Of a stretch of DNA of 64,000 nucleotides, positions 33,824 to 42,367 are shown piece by piece. A program made the position numbers and the translations under genes. Under the pieces are notes generated by a model. That model saw only the letters and a program-made list of their open reading frames with translations. It was not told where the DNA came from and did no database searches. The DNA is from Candidatus Binataceae bacterium. Its GTDB lineage: Bacteria > Desulfobacterota > Binatia > Binatales > Binataceae. The stretch's first letter is position 1. Each line of letters begins with the position of its first letter. Location: NCBI GenBank assembly GCA_015478645.1, contig JADMIL010000004.1, forward strand, positions 1-64,000, in the 5' to 3' direction.

Positions 33824-34780
33824 ATGGAAATCACCGCAGCAAACCTGACGGCACTTTTCACCGGCTTCGACGTAATCTTCCAACGCGGCTTCGAGAAACC
33901 TCCGTCGTACTACGAAAAACTCTCGACGGTCGTGCGCTCGACGTCACGACAGACGACTTATCCGTGGCTAGGGCGGACGACAAAATTTCGCGAGTGGCTG
34001 GGCGAACGGGTAATCCAGGCGCTGGAAGCGCACAGCTACACGATTGTGAACAAGGATTTCGAAGACACGGTGAGTATCAGCCGCAACGATATTGAGGATG
34101 ACACCTACGGCGTATACGAGCCGGTCATCGAGCAACTCGGCTGGGACACAAAGGTGCATCCGGACTCGCTGCTATTCACGATGATCAAGAACGCCGTGAC
34201 GACGCCGGGCAGCGTGCTTGCGTTCGACGGGCAGCCGTTCTTTTCGGCCACGCATCCGGTGGGGCCGCTGGGAGCGGCCAACGATGTTCGCGATTCCCTG
34301 GCTTCGAACATCAATTCGAGCGGCAGCGGGCCGTACTGGTATTTGATCGATGCGTCGCGCGCCGTGCGGCCTTTCATTTTTCAACTCAGGCGCGAATACG
34401 CAATCACCCGCATGAATACCCTGACCGACGAAGCGGTGTTCACGCGGCGCGAATTCCGCTTCGGCGTGGACGGGCGCGCAAACACAGGAGTGGGCTTGTG
34501 GCAACTCGCGTATGCGAGCAATACGGACCTGAGCGTACCGACAAATTACGGGGCCGCGCGGGCGGCGATGCGATCGATTAAGACTGACGCGGGATTACCC
34601 TTTGGCGCCCTGACCAGTCCGCGCGATGTATACCTGGTCGTTCCGCCCGCGCTGGAAGAAGTCGCAGCGCAATTGCTGCATTCGGATTTCATGGCGGGCG
34701 CGGGAGCGAGCGCGAGCGTGCCGACCGGGAATATCTGGAAAAATACCGCGACACTGGTCGTGAGCGAATACCTGTCGTAA
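33824..34780 (+). CDS. major capsid protein (Mu gpT-like)
   Basis: The 318-aa protein is a Mu-type major head subunit. It starts MEITAANLTALFTGFDVIFQRGFEK, continues TYPWLGRTTKFREWLGERVIQALE and DFEDTVSISRNDIEDDTYGVYEP, and has LAFDGQPFFSATHPVG in the centre, all typical of the gpT/DUF2184-like group. It would form the icosahedral shell after scaffold-directed assembly and protease maturation. Its distance from the decoration gene and the strong conservation make this one of the safest calls in the prophage. Confidence 0.9.
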   Translation: MEITAANLTALFTGFDVIFQRGFEKPPSYYEKLSTVVRSTSRQTTYPWLGRTTKFREWLGERVIQALEAHSYTIVNKDFEDTVSISRNDIEDDTYGVYEPVIEQLGWDTKVHPDSLLFTMIKNAVTTPGSVLAFDGQPFFSATHPVGPLGAANDVRDSLASNINSSGSGPYWYLIDASRAVRPFIFQLRREYAITRMNTLTDEAVFTRREFRFGVDGRANTGVGLWQLAYASNTDLSVPTNYGAARAAMRSIKTDAGLPFGALTSPRDVYLVVPPALEEVAAQLLHSDFMAGAGASASVPTGNIWKNTATLVVSEYLS

Positions 34781-34897
34781 AAGAAGGACGCGCGTTCGCT
34801 CCCGCGTGCGGCACCTATCAGCCGCATCTCCGCGCTCGCTGCGCGCAAGCCGACCCAACAGGGCGGAACCAACAAGTCACAAGCGGCACCGAAGACG

Positions 34898-35356
34898 ATG
34901 GCATACGCATTACCAAGCGACATGGCGGCGCGATACCCAAATCGGGATCTTGTTCAACTGACTAATGAGGATCCCACACAGACAACGGTCAACGCCACGG
35001 TGCTGCAGCAGGCGCTCGATGATGCGTCGGCAGAGCTCGACGGGTATCTCGAAAGCCGCTTCTCACTGCCACTGAACGACCCGCCGGTGGTGCTGAACCG
35101 GCTGGCCTGCGATATCGCGATGTACCGGCTACAGGCGCTGCGTCCGCTGCACGACCTGGCGGACGCGCGCAAGCGATACGAAGACGCGGTCGAGCTGCTG
35201 GTGCGGGTGACGCGCGGCGAAGTGACACTGGGCCTCGCCGCGGACAATCTGGAACCGCCGTTGGCGCAGAGCGCGGTGGTGACACAAGCGGGAGGCGATC
35301 CGAGCGGCGTGCTACCGGCGCGGGTTTTCGATCGGGGTACGCTGAAGAGCTTCTGA
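34898..35356 (+). CDS. gp36-like head-tail connector protein (DUF1320)
   Basis: The 152-aa protein begins MAYALPSDMAARYPNRDLVQLTNEDPTQTTVNATVLQQALDDASAELDGYLESRFSLPL, the DUF1320 pattern. ALRPLHDLADARKRYEDAVELLVRVTRGEVTLGL follows. In Mu this gene lies between major capsid and gp37 and is thought to form part of the neck. Charge pattern and size agree with the family. Confidence 0.85.
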   Translation: MAYALPSDMAARYPNRDLVQLTNEDPTQTTVNATVLQQALDDASAELDGYLESRFSLPLNDPPVVLNRLACDIAMYRLQALRPLHDLADARKRYEDAVELLVRVTRGEVTLGLAADNLEPPLAQSAVVTQAGGDPSGVLPARVFDRGTLKSF

Positions 35357-35402
35357 CTATTATAGACGTGCCAGCATCCTGGTCGGGTAAAGGAGAATAG
35401 TA

Positions 35403-35675
35403 ATGCGTGTGACTTTCATCTGCGTGCGAGCCGAACGGCGCAACGAATGGCATCCTGGTTATCTGGCGCATTCCGCGCGGCTGGTGCCGGTAGTCGATGG
35501 AGCACCGCCAGCGCGCGAATACTTTGTCGAGCCGCCAGTGGGCGTGATCGAACTGAGCGGCCTCGCGGCCGAACATTTCACGGTTGGGCGGACGTACGTG
35601 GTGCACTTCGACGAAGTAGGGCTTGACGAAAGCCGCGCTTCCCGCCGCAATGGTCCGCCGGCCGGGCGCGAGTAG
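35403..35675 (+). CDS. unknown small phage protein
   Basis: The 90-aa protein (MRVTFICVRAERRNEWHPGYLAHSARLVPVV) has no family that I recognise. It is rich in beta-prone segments (EYFVEPPVGVIELSG, GRTYVVHFDEVGLDE). It is preceded by AAGGAG at good spacing, and the next gene starts ten bases after it. Its place between gp36 and gp37 suggests a neck or head-completion role. Confidence 0.65.
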   Translation: MRVTFICVRAERRNEWHPGYLAHSARLVPVVDGAPPAREYFVEPPVGVIELSGLAAEHFTVGRTYVVHFDEVGLDESRASRRNGPPAGRE

Positions 35676-35684
35676 GAGGTATCG

Positions 35685-36524
35685 ATGGGCGCCGTAATCC
35701 TGGACAGTCCGTGGGCAGGGCAGAGCTACTCGCCGCCGACACCACTGGATATACGGACGATCGAGTCCGCGATCGTCGCCCAGTTGATCGCGCAGATCAA
35801 TGGCATCGAAGTCGCGCATTTTCCGGACAAGCCGGAGTCATACCGAATGATGCATCGCGTCGGAGCGGCGCTTGTCCGCTACGACGGGGCGGAATACGGC
35901 CGGCTGATCGATACTGCGGCGGTGGTGCAGGAGCGCACTTTGAGATTCGAGATCACGCTGATGATGCGCGACCTGGGCTGGAACTATGGCGGCGCGCCGG
36001 ACGGTCCGAGTCCGGGAGCTTACGCTATGATCGAGAACGTGCGCGCAGCGCTGACCGGGTACCGCGTTCCGGGATGCGCCAAGTGTTATCCGGTGCGCGA
36101 ACGCTTCGTCGAACGGGATAAGCAAGGCGGCGCGTGGATATACGCGATCGTCTTCGCACTAAAGACGGCGGCGGTTGAAGCGTCGAGCACGGATAATTAT
36201 CCGACCCTGGTGCTGGCGACTACTCAGGAACAGGGGGGCGTGACGAGCGTGAGCGTTAACGCGGCGGTCTATACGTTCAACTCGTCGGGAGCGATCCAAC
36301 TGCCCAACGGGAATGTAACGGCCGTTGCATTGAGCAATATCACAAGCGGCGCACCATACGCGTTGGGAACCGACTACACAGTCGACTCCGTCAACGGGGT
36401 ACTCGACCAAGTTGCTAGCGGAACGCTTCCGCCGGGCGCAACGATCAACGTCGCATACAGCTACGCCGAGATCGTCACAGCAAGCGCCGGTGGCAGGAGT
36501 GCTCCGTTGGCACCGCGAAACTGA
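35685..36524 (+). CDS. gp37-like tail-terminator/neck protein (DUF1834) with extra C-terminal module
   Basis: Residues 1-165 match DUF1834 (Mu gp37): IESAIVAQLIAQINGIEVAHFP, RVGAALVRYDGAEYG, LRFEITLMMRDLGW, AYAMIENVRAALTGY. Residues ~170-279 are an addition not present in Mu (YTFNSSGAIQLPNGNVTAVAL, YALGTDYTVDSVNGVLDQVASG, TINVAYSYAEIV). This is the same module inserted in the decoration protein and sheath. The N-terminal part would act at the head-tail joining end of the tail. Confidence 0.8.
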   Translation: MGAVILDSPWAGQSYSPPTPLDIRTIESAIVAQLIAQINGIEVAHFPDKPESYRMMHRVGAALVRYDGAEYGRLIDTAAVVQERTLRFEITLMMRDLGWNYGGAPDGPSPGAYAMIENVRAALTGYRVPGCAKCYPVRERFVERDKQGGAWIYAIVFALKTAAVEASSTDNYPTLVLATTQEQGGVTSVSVNAAVYTFNSSGAIQLPNGNVTAVALSNITSGAPYALGTDYTVDSVNGVLDQVASGTLPPGATINVAYSYAEIVTASAGGRSAPLAPRN

Positions 36525-36738
36525 TTACTCGGACGAAGGTGTGACGCAGTATCGTCGACGCTGACTGCACTCAGCGCACCGCACAATAGACAGAAGCTTG
36601 GCGGGAAGACGCTCATAACCGCACAGTTTAACACTCGAGTAAATGAGTAAAGTCACCGCTAGCACCGGCGTCAACATCTATATGCATCGTCACGCGCAAC
36701 AGACCACCGTTCCGCGGTGCGAATCAGAGGTAAACTAA

Positions 36739-38484
36739 ATGCCCGCATCGTTTTTGCATGGTGTCGAAGTAATCGAGGTCACGAGCGGTCCGGCACCGAT
36801 AACCGTGGTCAAGTCGTCAGTCGTCGGTCTGATAGGCAGCGCGCCCCTGTGGTCTTCGAACGCCCCACCGTCGGTGAACTCGCCAACGCTGGTGAGTTCC
36901 GCGCAGCAGGGAGCAGTCTATGGTCCGGCGGTGCAGGGCTACACGATTCCATATGCGCTCAACGCTATCCTTGCACAGGGAGCCGGCCAGGTGATCGTGG
37001 TCAACGTATTTGACCCGACGAGCCACTTCAGCGATATCGTCGCGTCACAAACGTTCAGCGCGGCCGGCGCGATCAATTTGGGCCACATGGGCATCTCCAA
37101 TCTTTCGGTGTTGCCGACTAACACGACCGCGGTGAGCGCGGAATCACATACCTTTGGCGGAACGCCGGCAACGATCGAGCTTGCGCACGGAAATGTGCAA
37201 GCTTCGTCGATGGTAGTGACGAGTAATCCGGCGGGAACGACATACGTCCAGGGTACTGACTATTTGGCTGACGCGCGTACGGGACTTATTACCCGGCTTT
37301 CGAGCGGAGCGCTAACGGCAACACAAGCCGTCCTCGTCGGCTACAGTTACTATTCCGGAACGCCGTATAGTGCCAGCACCGCGTACGCCGCCGACCTGGT
37401 CAACGGTGTAGTAACGTTGGTGGCGGGAGGAGCGATCGCGGCCGGAGCAACGGTAATCGCGTCATTCAGCTACGCGGACCCGAGCAAGGTTCAAGACTCG
37501 GACATTATCGGCACGGTCGGCTCCGGTGGCTATACGGGTTTGCAGGCGCTGCTGACGACGTACGGCACAATGGGCTTTTTCGCGAAACTGTTGATCGCGC
37601 CAGGATACTCACAGAACGGGGACGTCGCGACGGCAATGCTGGCGACGGCGGCCAGTATACGGGCGATGGCACTGCTCGACGCTCCGCCGGGAACCGCGGC
37701 GGCGGCGGTGATCGCAAATCGGGGCGTCGCGGGCAATGCGTTCGACACGAGTTCGACCCGGGCGATCCTGTGTTATCCGCAGGAGACGTTTTACGATATT
37801 GGATTGGTGCCCACCGGAGTGACCTTGAACGGAACGACGCCGGTTCGGCTGGCCGCAAATCAAAACTCGATAGCACCCTATTCTCAGTGGGTAGCGGGGG
37901 CGATGGCCGCAAAGGACCTGTCCAAGGGCTATTGGTGGTCGCCATCGAACACCATGGTGAATGGGATTCTTGGTCCGGATGTTACGCTCTATGCATCGAT
38001 CCTCGATGCGTCATCGGATGTGAACAATCTCAATGCGGCGGGAATTGTGACAGCCTTCAACGCTTTCGGCACCGGCCTCAGAGTGTGGGGCAACCGGACG
38101 GCCGGTTTTCCGGACGTGACGACACCCGATAACTTTATCAGCGTGCGCCGGACCATGGATGTAATTGAGGAATCGGTGGAGCTGTCGATGCTGCAGTTTA
38201 TCGACCAGCCTATTAGCAATGCACTGATTACCGCGATCCTGGCAAGCGCAAACGCGTTTATACGAACGCTTATTCAACGCGGCGCACTGGTCGCGGGATC
38301 GGCCAGCTACAATCCAGCGGAGAATCCGGCCAACCAGATTACAGCAGGCCAGTTGGTATTCGATATTGATGTGATGCCGCCGCCGCCGGCAGAGCGACTG
38401 ACCTTCAACGTCTATATCGACTCGACTTTGCTCAGCCAGCTAGGAACAGCGAGTGCGTTGACCAGTACGACGCTCAACGCATAA
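36739..38484 (+). CDS. contractile tail sheath protein (P2 FI / Mu gpL type)
   Basis: The 581-aa protein begins FLHGVEVIEVTSGPAPITVVKSSVVGLIGSAP, the standard sheath N-terminus. The core returns at KLLIAPGYSQNGDVATAMLATAASIRAMALLDAP and ends with NFISVRRTMDVIEESVELSMLQFIDQP and a C-terminal hand-shake region (AERLTFNVYIDSTLLSQLG). Residues ~133-250 are an insertion made of two copies of the GxDY-type beta module (YVQGTDYLADARTGLITRL and YSASTAYAADLVNGVVTLV), presumably on the outer surface. Sheath contraction drives the tail tube through the host envelope. Confidence 0.92.
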   Translation: MPASFLHGVEVIEVTSGPAPITVVKSSVVGLIGSAPLWSSNAPPSVNSPTLVSSAQQGAVYGPAVQGYTIPYALNAILAQGAGQVIVVNVFDPTSHFSDIVASQTFSAAGAINLGHMGISNLSVLPTNTTAVSAESHTFGGTPATIELAHGNVQASSMVVTSNPAGTTYVQGTDYLADARTGLITRLSSGALTATQAVLVGYSYYSGTPYSASTAYAADLVNGVVTLVAGGAIAAGATVIASFSYADPSKVQDSDIIGTVGSGGYTGLQALLTTYGTMGFFAKLLIAPGYSQNGDVATAMLATAASIRAMALLDAPPGTAAAAVIANRGVAGNAFDTSSTRAILCYPQETFYDIGLVPTGVTLNGTTPVRLAANQNSIAPYSQWVAGAMAAKDLSKGYWWSPSNTMVNGILGPDVTLYASILDASSDVNNLNAAGIVTAFNAFGTGLRVWGNRTAGFPDVTTPDNFISVRRTMDVIEESVELSMLQFIDQPISNALITAILASANAFIRTLIQRGALVAGSASYNPAENPANQITAGQLVFDIDVMPPPPAERLTFNVYIDSTLLSQLGTASALTSTTLNA

Positions 38485-38550
38485 TCGAACAGAGACTAAC
38501 GGCGGACGCAGAACCAGCCGTGTCCGCATGAAAGCGGCAAGGATGATGCG

Positions 38551-39069
38551 ATGGACATTTCGGTAAATCGTATAACGAATGCGAATATTTATATGGACGG
38601 CGCGGGTTTGCTTGGAAGGGCTGAAGAAGTCGAGGTGGCACAGCCGCGCCATCGCATGGTCGACCATAAGGGCCTGGGGATGGCAGGGACGGCCGAATTC
38701 TGGGCGGGGGTCGACAAGCTCGAAGCCAAGATCAAGTGGGCATCGCTGTATCCGGAAGCGTTAACGGCGGCGGCCAGTCCCTTTACGTCGCATTCGTTCC
38801 AGGTTCGCGGCAGCCTCGAGCAATACACCAGCCAGGGAAGGAGCGCCGAGCTGCCAGTGGTCTATTTGATGACGGCGGTATTCAAGGATGCGGGCGCCTT
38901 TCGCTTCCGGCAGCACGAGAACGTGGATTCCACGTCCAGCCTTACGGTCTACCATTCGGAGCTCTACGTAGCGGGAACGCAAATCCATTTGTACGATGTA
39001 CTCGCCAATATATACGTGGTGAACGGTGTCGATCAGCTAGCCGTATTTCGTGCGAACCTCGGCGGATGA
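38551..39069 (+). CDS. tail tube protein (P2 FII type)
   Basis: The 172-aa protein matches phage major tail tube proteins: NRITNANIYMDGAGLLGRAEEVEVAQPRHRMVDHKGLGMAGTAEFWAGVDKLEAKIKWASLYPE. SFQVRGSLEQYTSQGRSAELPVVYLMTA and DEFYLYDV-like text (TQIHLYDVLANIYVVNGVD) follow. It polymerises into the inner tube within the sheath. Position directly after the sheath is standard. Confidence 0.9.
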   Translation: MDISVNRITNANIYMDGAGLLGRAEEVEVAQPRHRMVDHKGLGMAGTAEFWAGVDKLEAKIKWASLYPEALTAAASPFTSHSFQVRGSLEQYTSQGRSAELPVVYLMTAVFKDAGAFRFRQHENVDSTSSLTVYHSELYVAGTQIHLYDVLANIYVVNGVDQLAVFRANLGG

Positions 39070-39292
39070 TTATTTTGCGCTCAACTTTAAGCAGAATTAA
39101 CTAGCGAGTAAGGCATTCGGAATTATAGTTATAGCCGCGGGGCGCGAGAGCAGATGATGCGGCGGCGGAAACACGTGTTTTCAGTTCATCCGGTGCGACG
39201 GTTCGAAGCGATAGGCATTTCCGCCGCCGCGCGCATTTCGGCCCCGACGCCGGCGGGGCGCCGCAAGCAAAAAAGAAGAGGAGTTGCATTCG

Positions 39293-39622
39293 ATGGCCGA
39301 TGAAGTGAAGGCGATTATGCTTCCATCTGGGAGAGCTGCGACAATACGCAAGGGAAAAGGGCGCGACCTGATGCGCGCGCATCGCGCAGTCGCAGGAAAT
39401 CAGGAGCCTATGGCCGTCTCGTTCGCACTAGTGGCCGAATTGGCCCAAGTGGAAGGAAGACCGATCGTTTACGAGGACGTGTTGGCGATGGACCTGGAGG
39501 ACGTGCTTGTGCTCGAAGCTGAAGTAATGGGGGCGGCTGAGGGCGAACCAAATTTTACCGTGAGGCCGGAGGACCGCACCGAAGAATCGAACTACCTGGA
39601 GCGGCCGCGGTCGTCAGATTAA
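39293..39622 (+). CDS. tail assembly chaperone, short form (P2 gpE / Mu gp41-like)
   Basis: The 109-aa protein (start at ATG 39293 after AGAAGAGGAG, not 39284) begins MADEVKAIMLPSGRAATIRKGKGRDLMRAHRAV and resembles the tail assembly chaperones encoded between tube and tape measure. VSFALVAELAQVEGRPIVYEDVLAMDLEDVLVL is characteristic. The zero-frame product ends at 39622. A slippery heptamer at 39550 lets a fraction of ribosomes enter the -1 frame to make the extended form. Confidence 0.82.
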   Translation: MADEVKAIMLPSGRAATIRKGKGRDLMRAHRAVAGNQEPMAVSFALVAELAQVEGRPIVYEDVLAMDLEDVLVLEAEVMGAAEGEPNFTVRPEDRTEESNYLERPRSSD

Positions 39623-39738
39623 TCGGATTTGGTTTCGCACTGACGGAGCTGGATTCCATGACGCTGGAGGAACTCGAGTACTGGGCGCGAACCACCGCCG
39701 AATACTTACTGGCTAACGAACACGGGCACCAAGGATGA
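39293..39738 (+). CDS. tail assembly chaperone, long form by programmed -1 frameshift (P2 E+E'-like)
   Basis: After slippage at A_AAT_TTT the -1 frame stays open without a stop from 39550 to TGA at 39736-39738. It encodes YREAGGPHR...VVRLIGFGFALTELDSMTLEELEYWARTTAEYLL, which matches the E'/gpT-type second half of tail chaperones (VVRLIGFGFxLxELxxMTLxELxYW). The fusion would be about 148 aa. In P2, lambda and Mu-like phages the ratio of short to long forms is critical for tail assembly. The downstream frame has no convincing start of its own. Confidence 0.78.
39550..39556 (+). promoter_or_regulatory. slippery heptamer A_AAT_TTT for -1 frameshifting
   Basis: AAATTTT lies in phase with the zero frame (codons CCA AAT TTT, Asn90-Phe91 of the 39284 ORF), exactly the X_XXY_YYZ form. 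Re-pairing on AAA and TTT is fully permitted at the first two positions of each codon. It sits 66 bases before the zero-frame stop. Confidence 0.75.
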
Positions 39739-39778
39739 TGAGCGGACGACGATCATGAATGCGCGAGGAAGCGAGGGT

Positions 39779-40075
39779 ATGAGTAAGCGGTTATACGCAG
39801 GCAACTTGCATTTTGACTTAACCGACACGGCGCTCCAGCAGGTATTTGGGCACGTCGGCGGAGTTGAGAAGGCAGAGGTAATTAAGGACCGGGCGACCGG
39901 CCTGTCGCGCGGTTTCGGCTTCGTCGAAATGATGACGATCGAAGATGGCGAAGCGGCGATCGCGGAACTGGATGGTGCCGACGTAATGGGGCGGGTATTA
40001 CGGGTGGCGCCGGCCAAGCCGCACGAGCCCCCGCGGCGTGGGCGATCAGCCGCGTACGAAACAGGAATAGAATGA
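39779..40075 (+). CDS. RNA-recognition-motif (RRM) protein within the tail operon
   Basis: The ~98-aa protein is a single RRM. RNP2 is RLYAGNLHF and RNP1 is RGFGFVEM, with the expected beta-alpha-beta-beta-alpha-beta spacing (ALQQVFGHVGGVEKAEVIKDRATG between them, then EAAIAELDGADVMGRVLRVAPA). The aromatic residues that stack on RNA are present (Tyr in RNP2, two Phe in RNP1). Bacterial RRM proteins of this size are cold-shock-like host RNA-binding proteins; I know of no standard phage tail RRM protein. I take ATG 39779, since 39755 adds eight residues outside the fold. The tape-measure gene starts inside its stop codon (ATGA), so it is translationally coupled in the tail operon. Confidence 0.85.
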   Translation: MSKRLYAGNLHFDLTDTALQQVFGHVGGVEKAEVIKDRATGLSRGFGFVEMMTIEDGEAAIAELDGADVMGRVLRVAPAKPHEPPRRGRSAAYETGIE

Positions 40076-41346
40076 AGTCGCGGGCCGACATGGTGCATGC
40101 GTCACGCTTTGCAGATCACGTCGTCGTGCGGTCGGCGACGATAGCGGGGCGTATCGGCGGACTAGCGGAGTCCACTCGCAAATTGTCGCTTGAATCGACC
40201 GAGACCGCACACGGGATCCTCGCGGCTGCGCGCAGGAGCCGCAGGGTGCCAATCGGCCGGTCGAGTAATCCCTCGAGCAGCGATAGTTTGATCAGCCGCG
40301 TCGAGGACATCCCGACTTGGCGCCAGGCGCCAGCGCGCATTCGCGATCTTGAATCGAATGTAAATAGCCTTATCAGTGCCGCGGGACTAGCCACAGTCAC
40401 CGAACGAGTCGGTTCCGTGATAGGCGATATCGTGACTCATACGACCCGAGCGTCGCTGGCGATGCCGTCATGGTTATCGATTAATAAGATGGAAAGAGCG
40501 TCTCGCAGGTCATTGAATGCCCAGTCGACCGAACCTCAACAACGCAATCGATTAAACAATACTTTCGTCGACACCCGCAGCAGCTCCGCCGCAATCCATA
40601 CTAACTACCTCGGCTTGAGCGCACCTGACGTTATGTCGCCCGCAGGACCCGCACGGGATCAGCCCGCGGTGTATCCGTCGTCGTCAGGGTTCGATCCGAA
40701 GCGTCCAAATGGATATAACGCTCCCCGCTGGGGCGAGATGGGCTTTATACCTCTGACGGCAGCGAATACCCAAGGAGTTGCGCGCCACCGCAGTTTTTCG
40801 ACGCATCGGAATCGGCTTACTACCCTAGAAGCAGACGCCCGCAATAGAGGCCTTGTGCGCGCCGCGCAACGCTCTGCAAGCGACGCTTTCGACACTACCT
40901 ACACGAGATCAAAGACGTCACCCGCAGCGAATGTCGAGAACGCTGCGCGTCACGCTGCGCGACTTGGCTCGGCTGTTTACGCAAAAGGCGGTGCGCCGCA
41001 CGGAAATGGAGTCTCTTCAGACCGCGAATGGAGAAGCAATCGGCTGCGAAGGAACCGCGTTGAGGCTTGGGACCTCGATAATCGGTTTGCACGAGATTAC
41101 CGAAGGCCGAACGAATATTCGAGCGGCGGCGCGAATGACTATCTGAAGGGAAGAGAACGCAGCGCGTCGGGATACCGTGGCGAGAGCGTTCCGCTAATCG
41201 TGAACTACTCGCCCACGGTGACGCTGTTTGACGCCCCGCCTGGGGAGATGGAGCGACGGTTGGTTGAAGCAATCGGCCGCCATGGCAGCGACCTGGTGCG
41301 CGTGCTGAACCGAGAGATGGAAAAGCGGCGACGCGCGGGATTCTAG
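40072..41346 (+). CDS. tape-measure protein candidate
   Basis: The 424-aa protein sits exactly where the tape measure is expected, after the frameshifted chaperone and before gpU. It is mostly helical and polar with a middle rich in Ser/Thr/Arg/Asn. The last ~50 residues (VPLIVNYSPTVTLFDAPPGEMERRLVEAIGRHGSDLVRVLNREMEKRRRAGF) resemble the C-terminal end of many tape-measure proteins. No peptidase or clear transmembrane segment is visible. At about 0.15 nm per residue it would specify an unusually short contractile tail. The sequence itself gives only moderate support. Confidence 0.55.
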   Translation: MKSRADMVHASRFADHVVVRSATIAGRIGGLAESTRKLSLESTETAHGILAAARRSRRVPIGRSSNPSSSDSLISRVEDIPTWRQAPARIRDLESNVNSLISAAGLATVTERVGSVIGDIVTHTTRASLAMPSWLSINKMERASRRSLNAQSTEPQQRNRLNNTFVDTRSSSAAIHTNYLGLSAPDVMSPAGPARDQPAVYPSSSGFDPKRPNGYNAPRWGEMGFIPLTAANTQGVARHRSFSTHRNRLTTLEADARNRGLVRAAQRSASDAFDTTYTRSKTSPAANVENAARHAARLGSAVYAKGGAPHGNGVSSDREWRSNRLRRNRVEAWDLDNRFARDYRRPNEYSSGGANDYLKGRERSASGYRGESVPLIVNYSPTVTLFDAPPGEMERRLVEAIGRHGSDLVRVLNREMEKRRRAGF

Positions 41347-41415
41347 CGGGCGGACCTCGTAACACGGCCACCGGCCAAGTTAAGGCATACTTCGAGGCCA
41401 TAACTAAAGGATTGA

Positions 41416-42069
41416 ATGATGTTCGCGGTACTCGGCGAAATAGTCTTTGAAGTTCTAAGCTCACCCGAAAAGCTGGAATACACGCGCGACTGGGATTACG
41501 CGGAACTTCGTGTGATCGAGGATCGTCCGCGGCTTCAGTGGATAGCGGATAACCTGGCGTTGATCACGATCGATTTGCGCTTTCACGCCAGCTTTACCGT
41601 GCCCGAACTACAACTGGCCGCACTGATTGCGGCGGGTGACGATCACATTGCACGCCCGCTGGTGTTCGGAAACGGAATTCATCGCGGTTACTTTGTCGTG
41701 ACTTCACTTCGAACGATTGCGACGCAGATGACGGCGGCCGGCGACCTTGCGGGAATTACCGTGCGGACGACGCTTAAGGAATGGGCACTGAGTATTGAAA
41801 TAGATCCGGGGGCGCCGCCCATCGCTCTGTTCCCCCTGCTTGGCGTGGTAGCGGCTCCGGCGGGAACTTCGACCGCATTGGTGTCATACCCCGGAGCAGG
41901 TGGAGTCGCTGAGACGCTCAGCGCATTGATCCCGGTTTACGCATCACCGGCAATTCCCGCTCCAGGAGTCTCACCGATCCTCGACAACCCGGCCGCGACC
42001 GGCGCGGGATCGCCGCATCTGGTAGCCAATGATGTACCGCCGGGCACAATAGTGCGGGCGCCAAGATGA
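41416..42069 (+). CDS. tail protein U (P2 gpU family)
   Basis: The N-terminal ~135 residues match P2 gpU: MFAVLGEIVFEVLSSPEKLEYTRDWDYAELRVIEDRPRLQWIADNLALITIDLRFHASF, then GDDHIARPLVFGNGIHRGYFVVTSLRTI. gpU caps the growing tail and fixes its length. The ~80-residue C-terminal extension (PPIALFPLLGVVAAPAGTSTALVSYPG onward) is Pro/Ala-rich and beyond the usual family length. Confidence 0.85.
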   Translation: MMFAVLGEIVFEVLSSPEKLEYTRDWDYAELRVIEDRPRLQWIADNLALITIDLRFHASFTVPELQLAALIAAGDDHIARPLVFGNGIHRGYFVVTSLRTIATQMTAAGDLAGITVRTTLKEWALSIEIDPGAPPIALFPLLGVVAAPAGTSTALVSYPGAGGVAETLSALIPVYASPAIPAPGVSPILDNPAATGAGSPHLVANDVPPGTIVRAPR

Positions 42070-42139
42070 ATCGCCTCGCTCGGTTAGCAGGTTTTCCGAC
42101 TGACAGTCATACTCTGCAAGTACTGAAGAAGACAACTCA

Positions 42140-42367
42140 ATGGTCCAAGCACAATTCCTGACACACGTAACAATCCGGGGCGAGCGCTGGGATTCGCTTG
42201 CCTGGAAATACTACGGCGACGCCACCCTGTTTTCACCGATCGTGATGGCTAATCCGCAAATCGCGGTCGAACCGGTCTTCGAGGCAGGCCTGGTGATTGG
42301 TGTTCCGATATTACAGGTGAGCCAGGCGACCACCAGCGACCTGCCTCCGTGGAAACGAACTTCATGA
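42140..42367 (+). CDS. tail protein X (P2 gpX, LysM-like)
   Basis: The 75-aa protein matches gpX: HVTIRGERWDSLAWKYYGDATLFSPIVMANPQI, the LysM-like core, then FEAGLVIGVPILQV. It is a baseplate or tail-completion protein thought to contact peptidoglycan or the tail tip. The next gene begins within its stop codon. Confidence 0.88.
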   Translation: MVQAQFLTHVTIRGERWDSLAWKYYGDATLFSPIVMANPQIAVEPVFEAGLVIGVPILQVSQATTSDLPPWKRTS

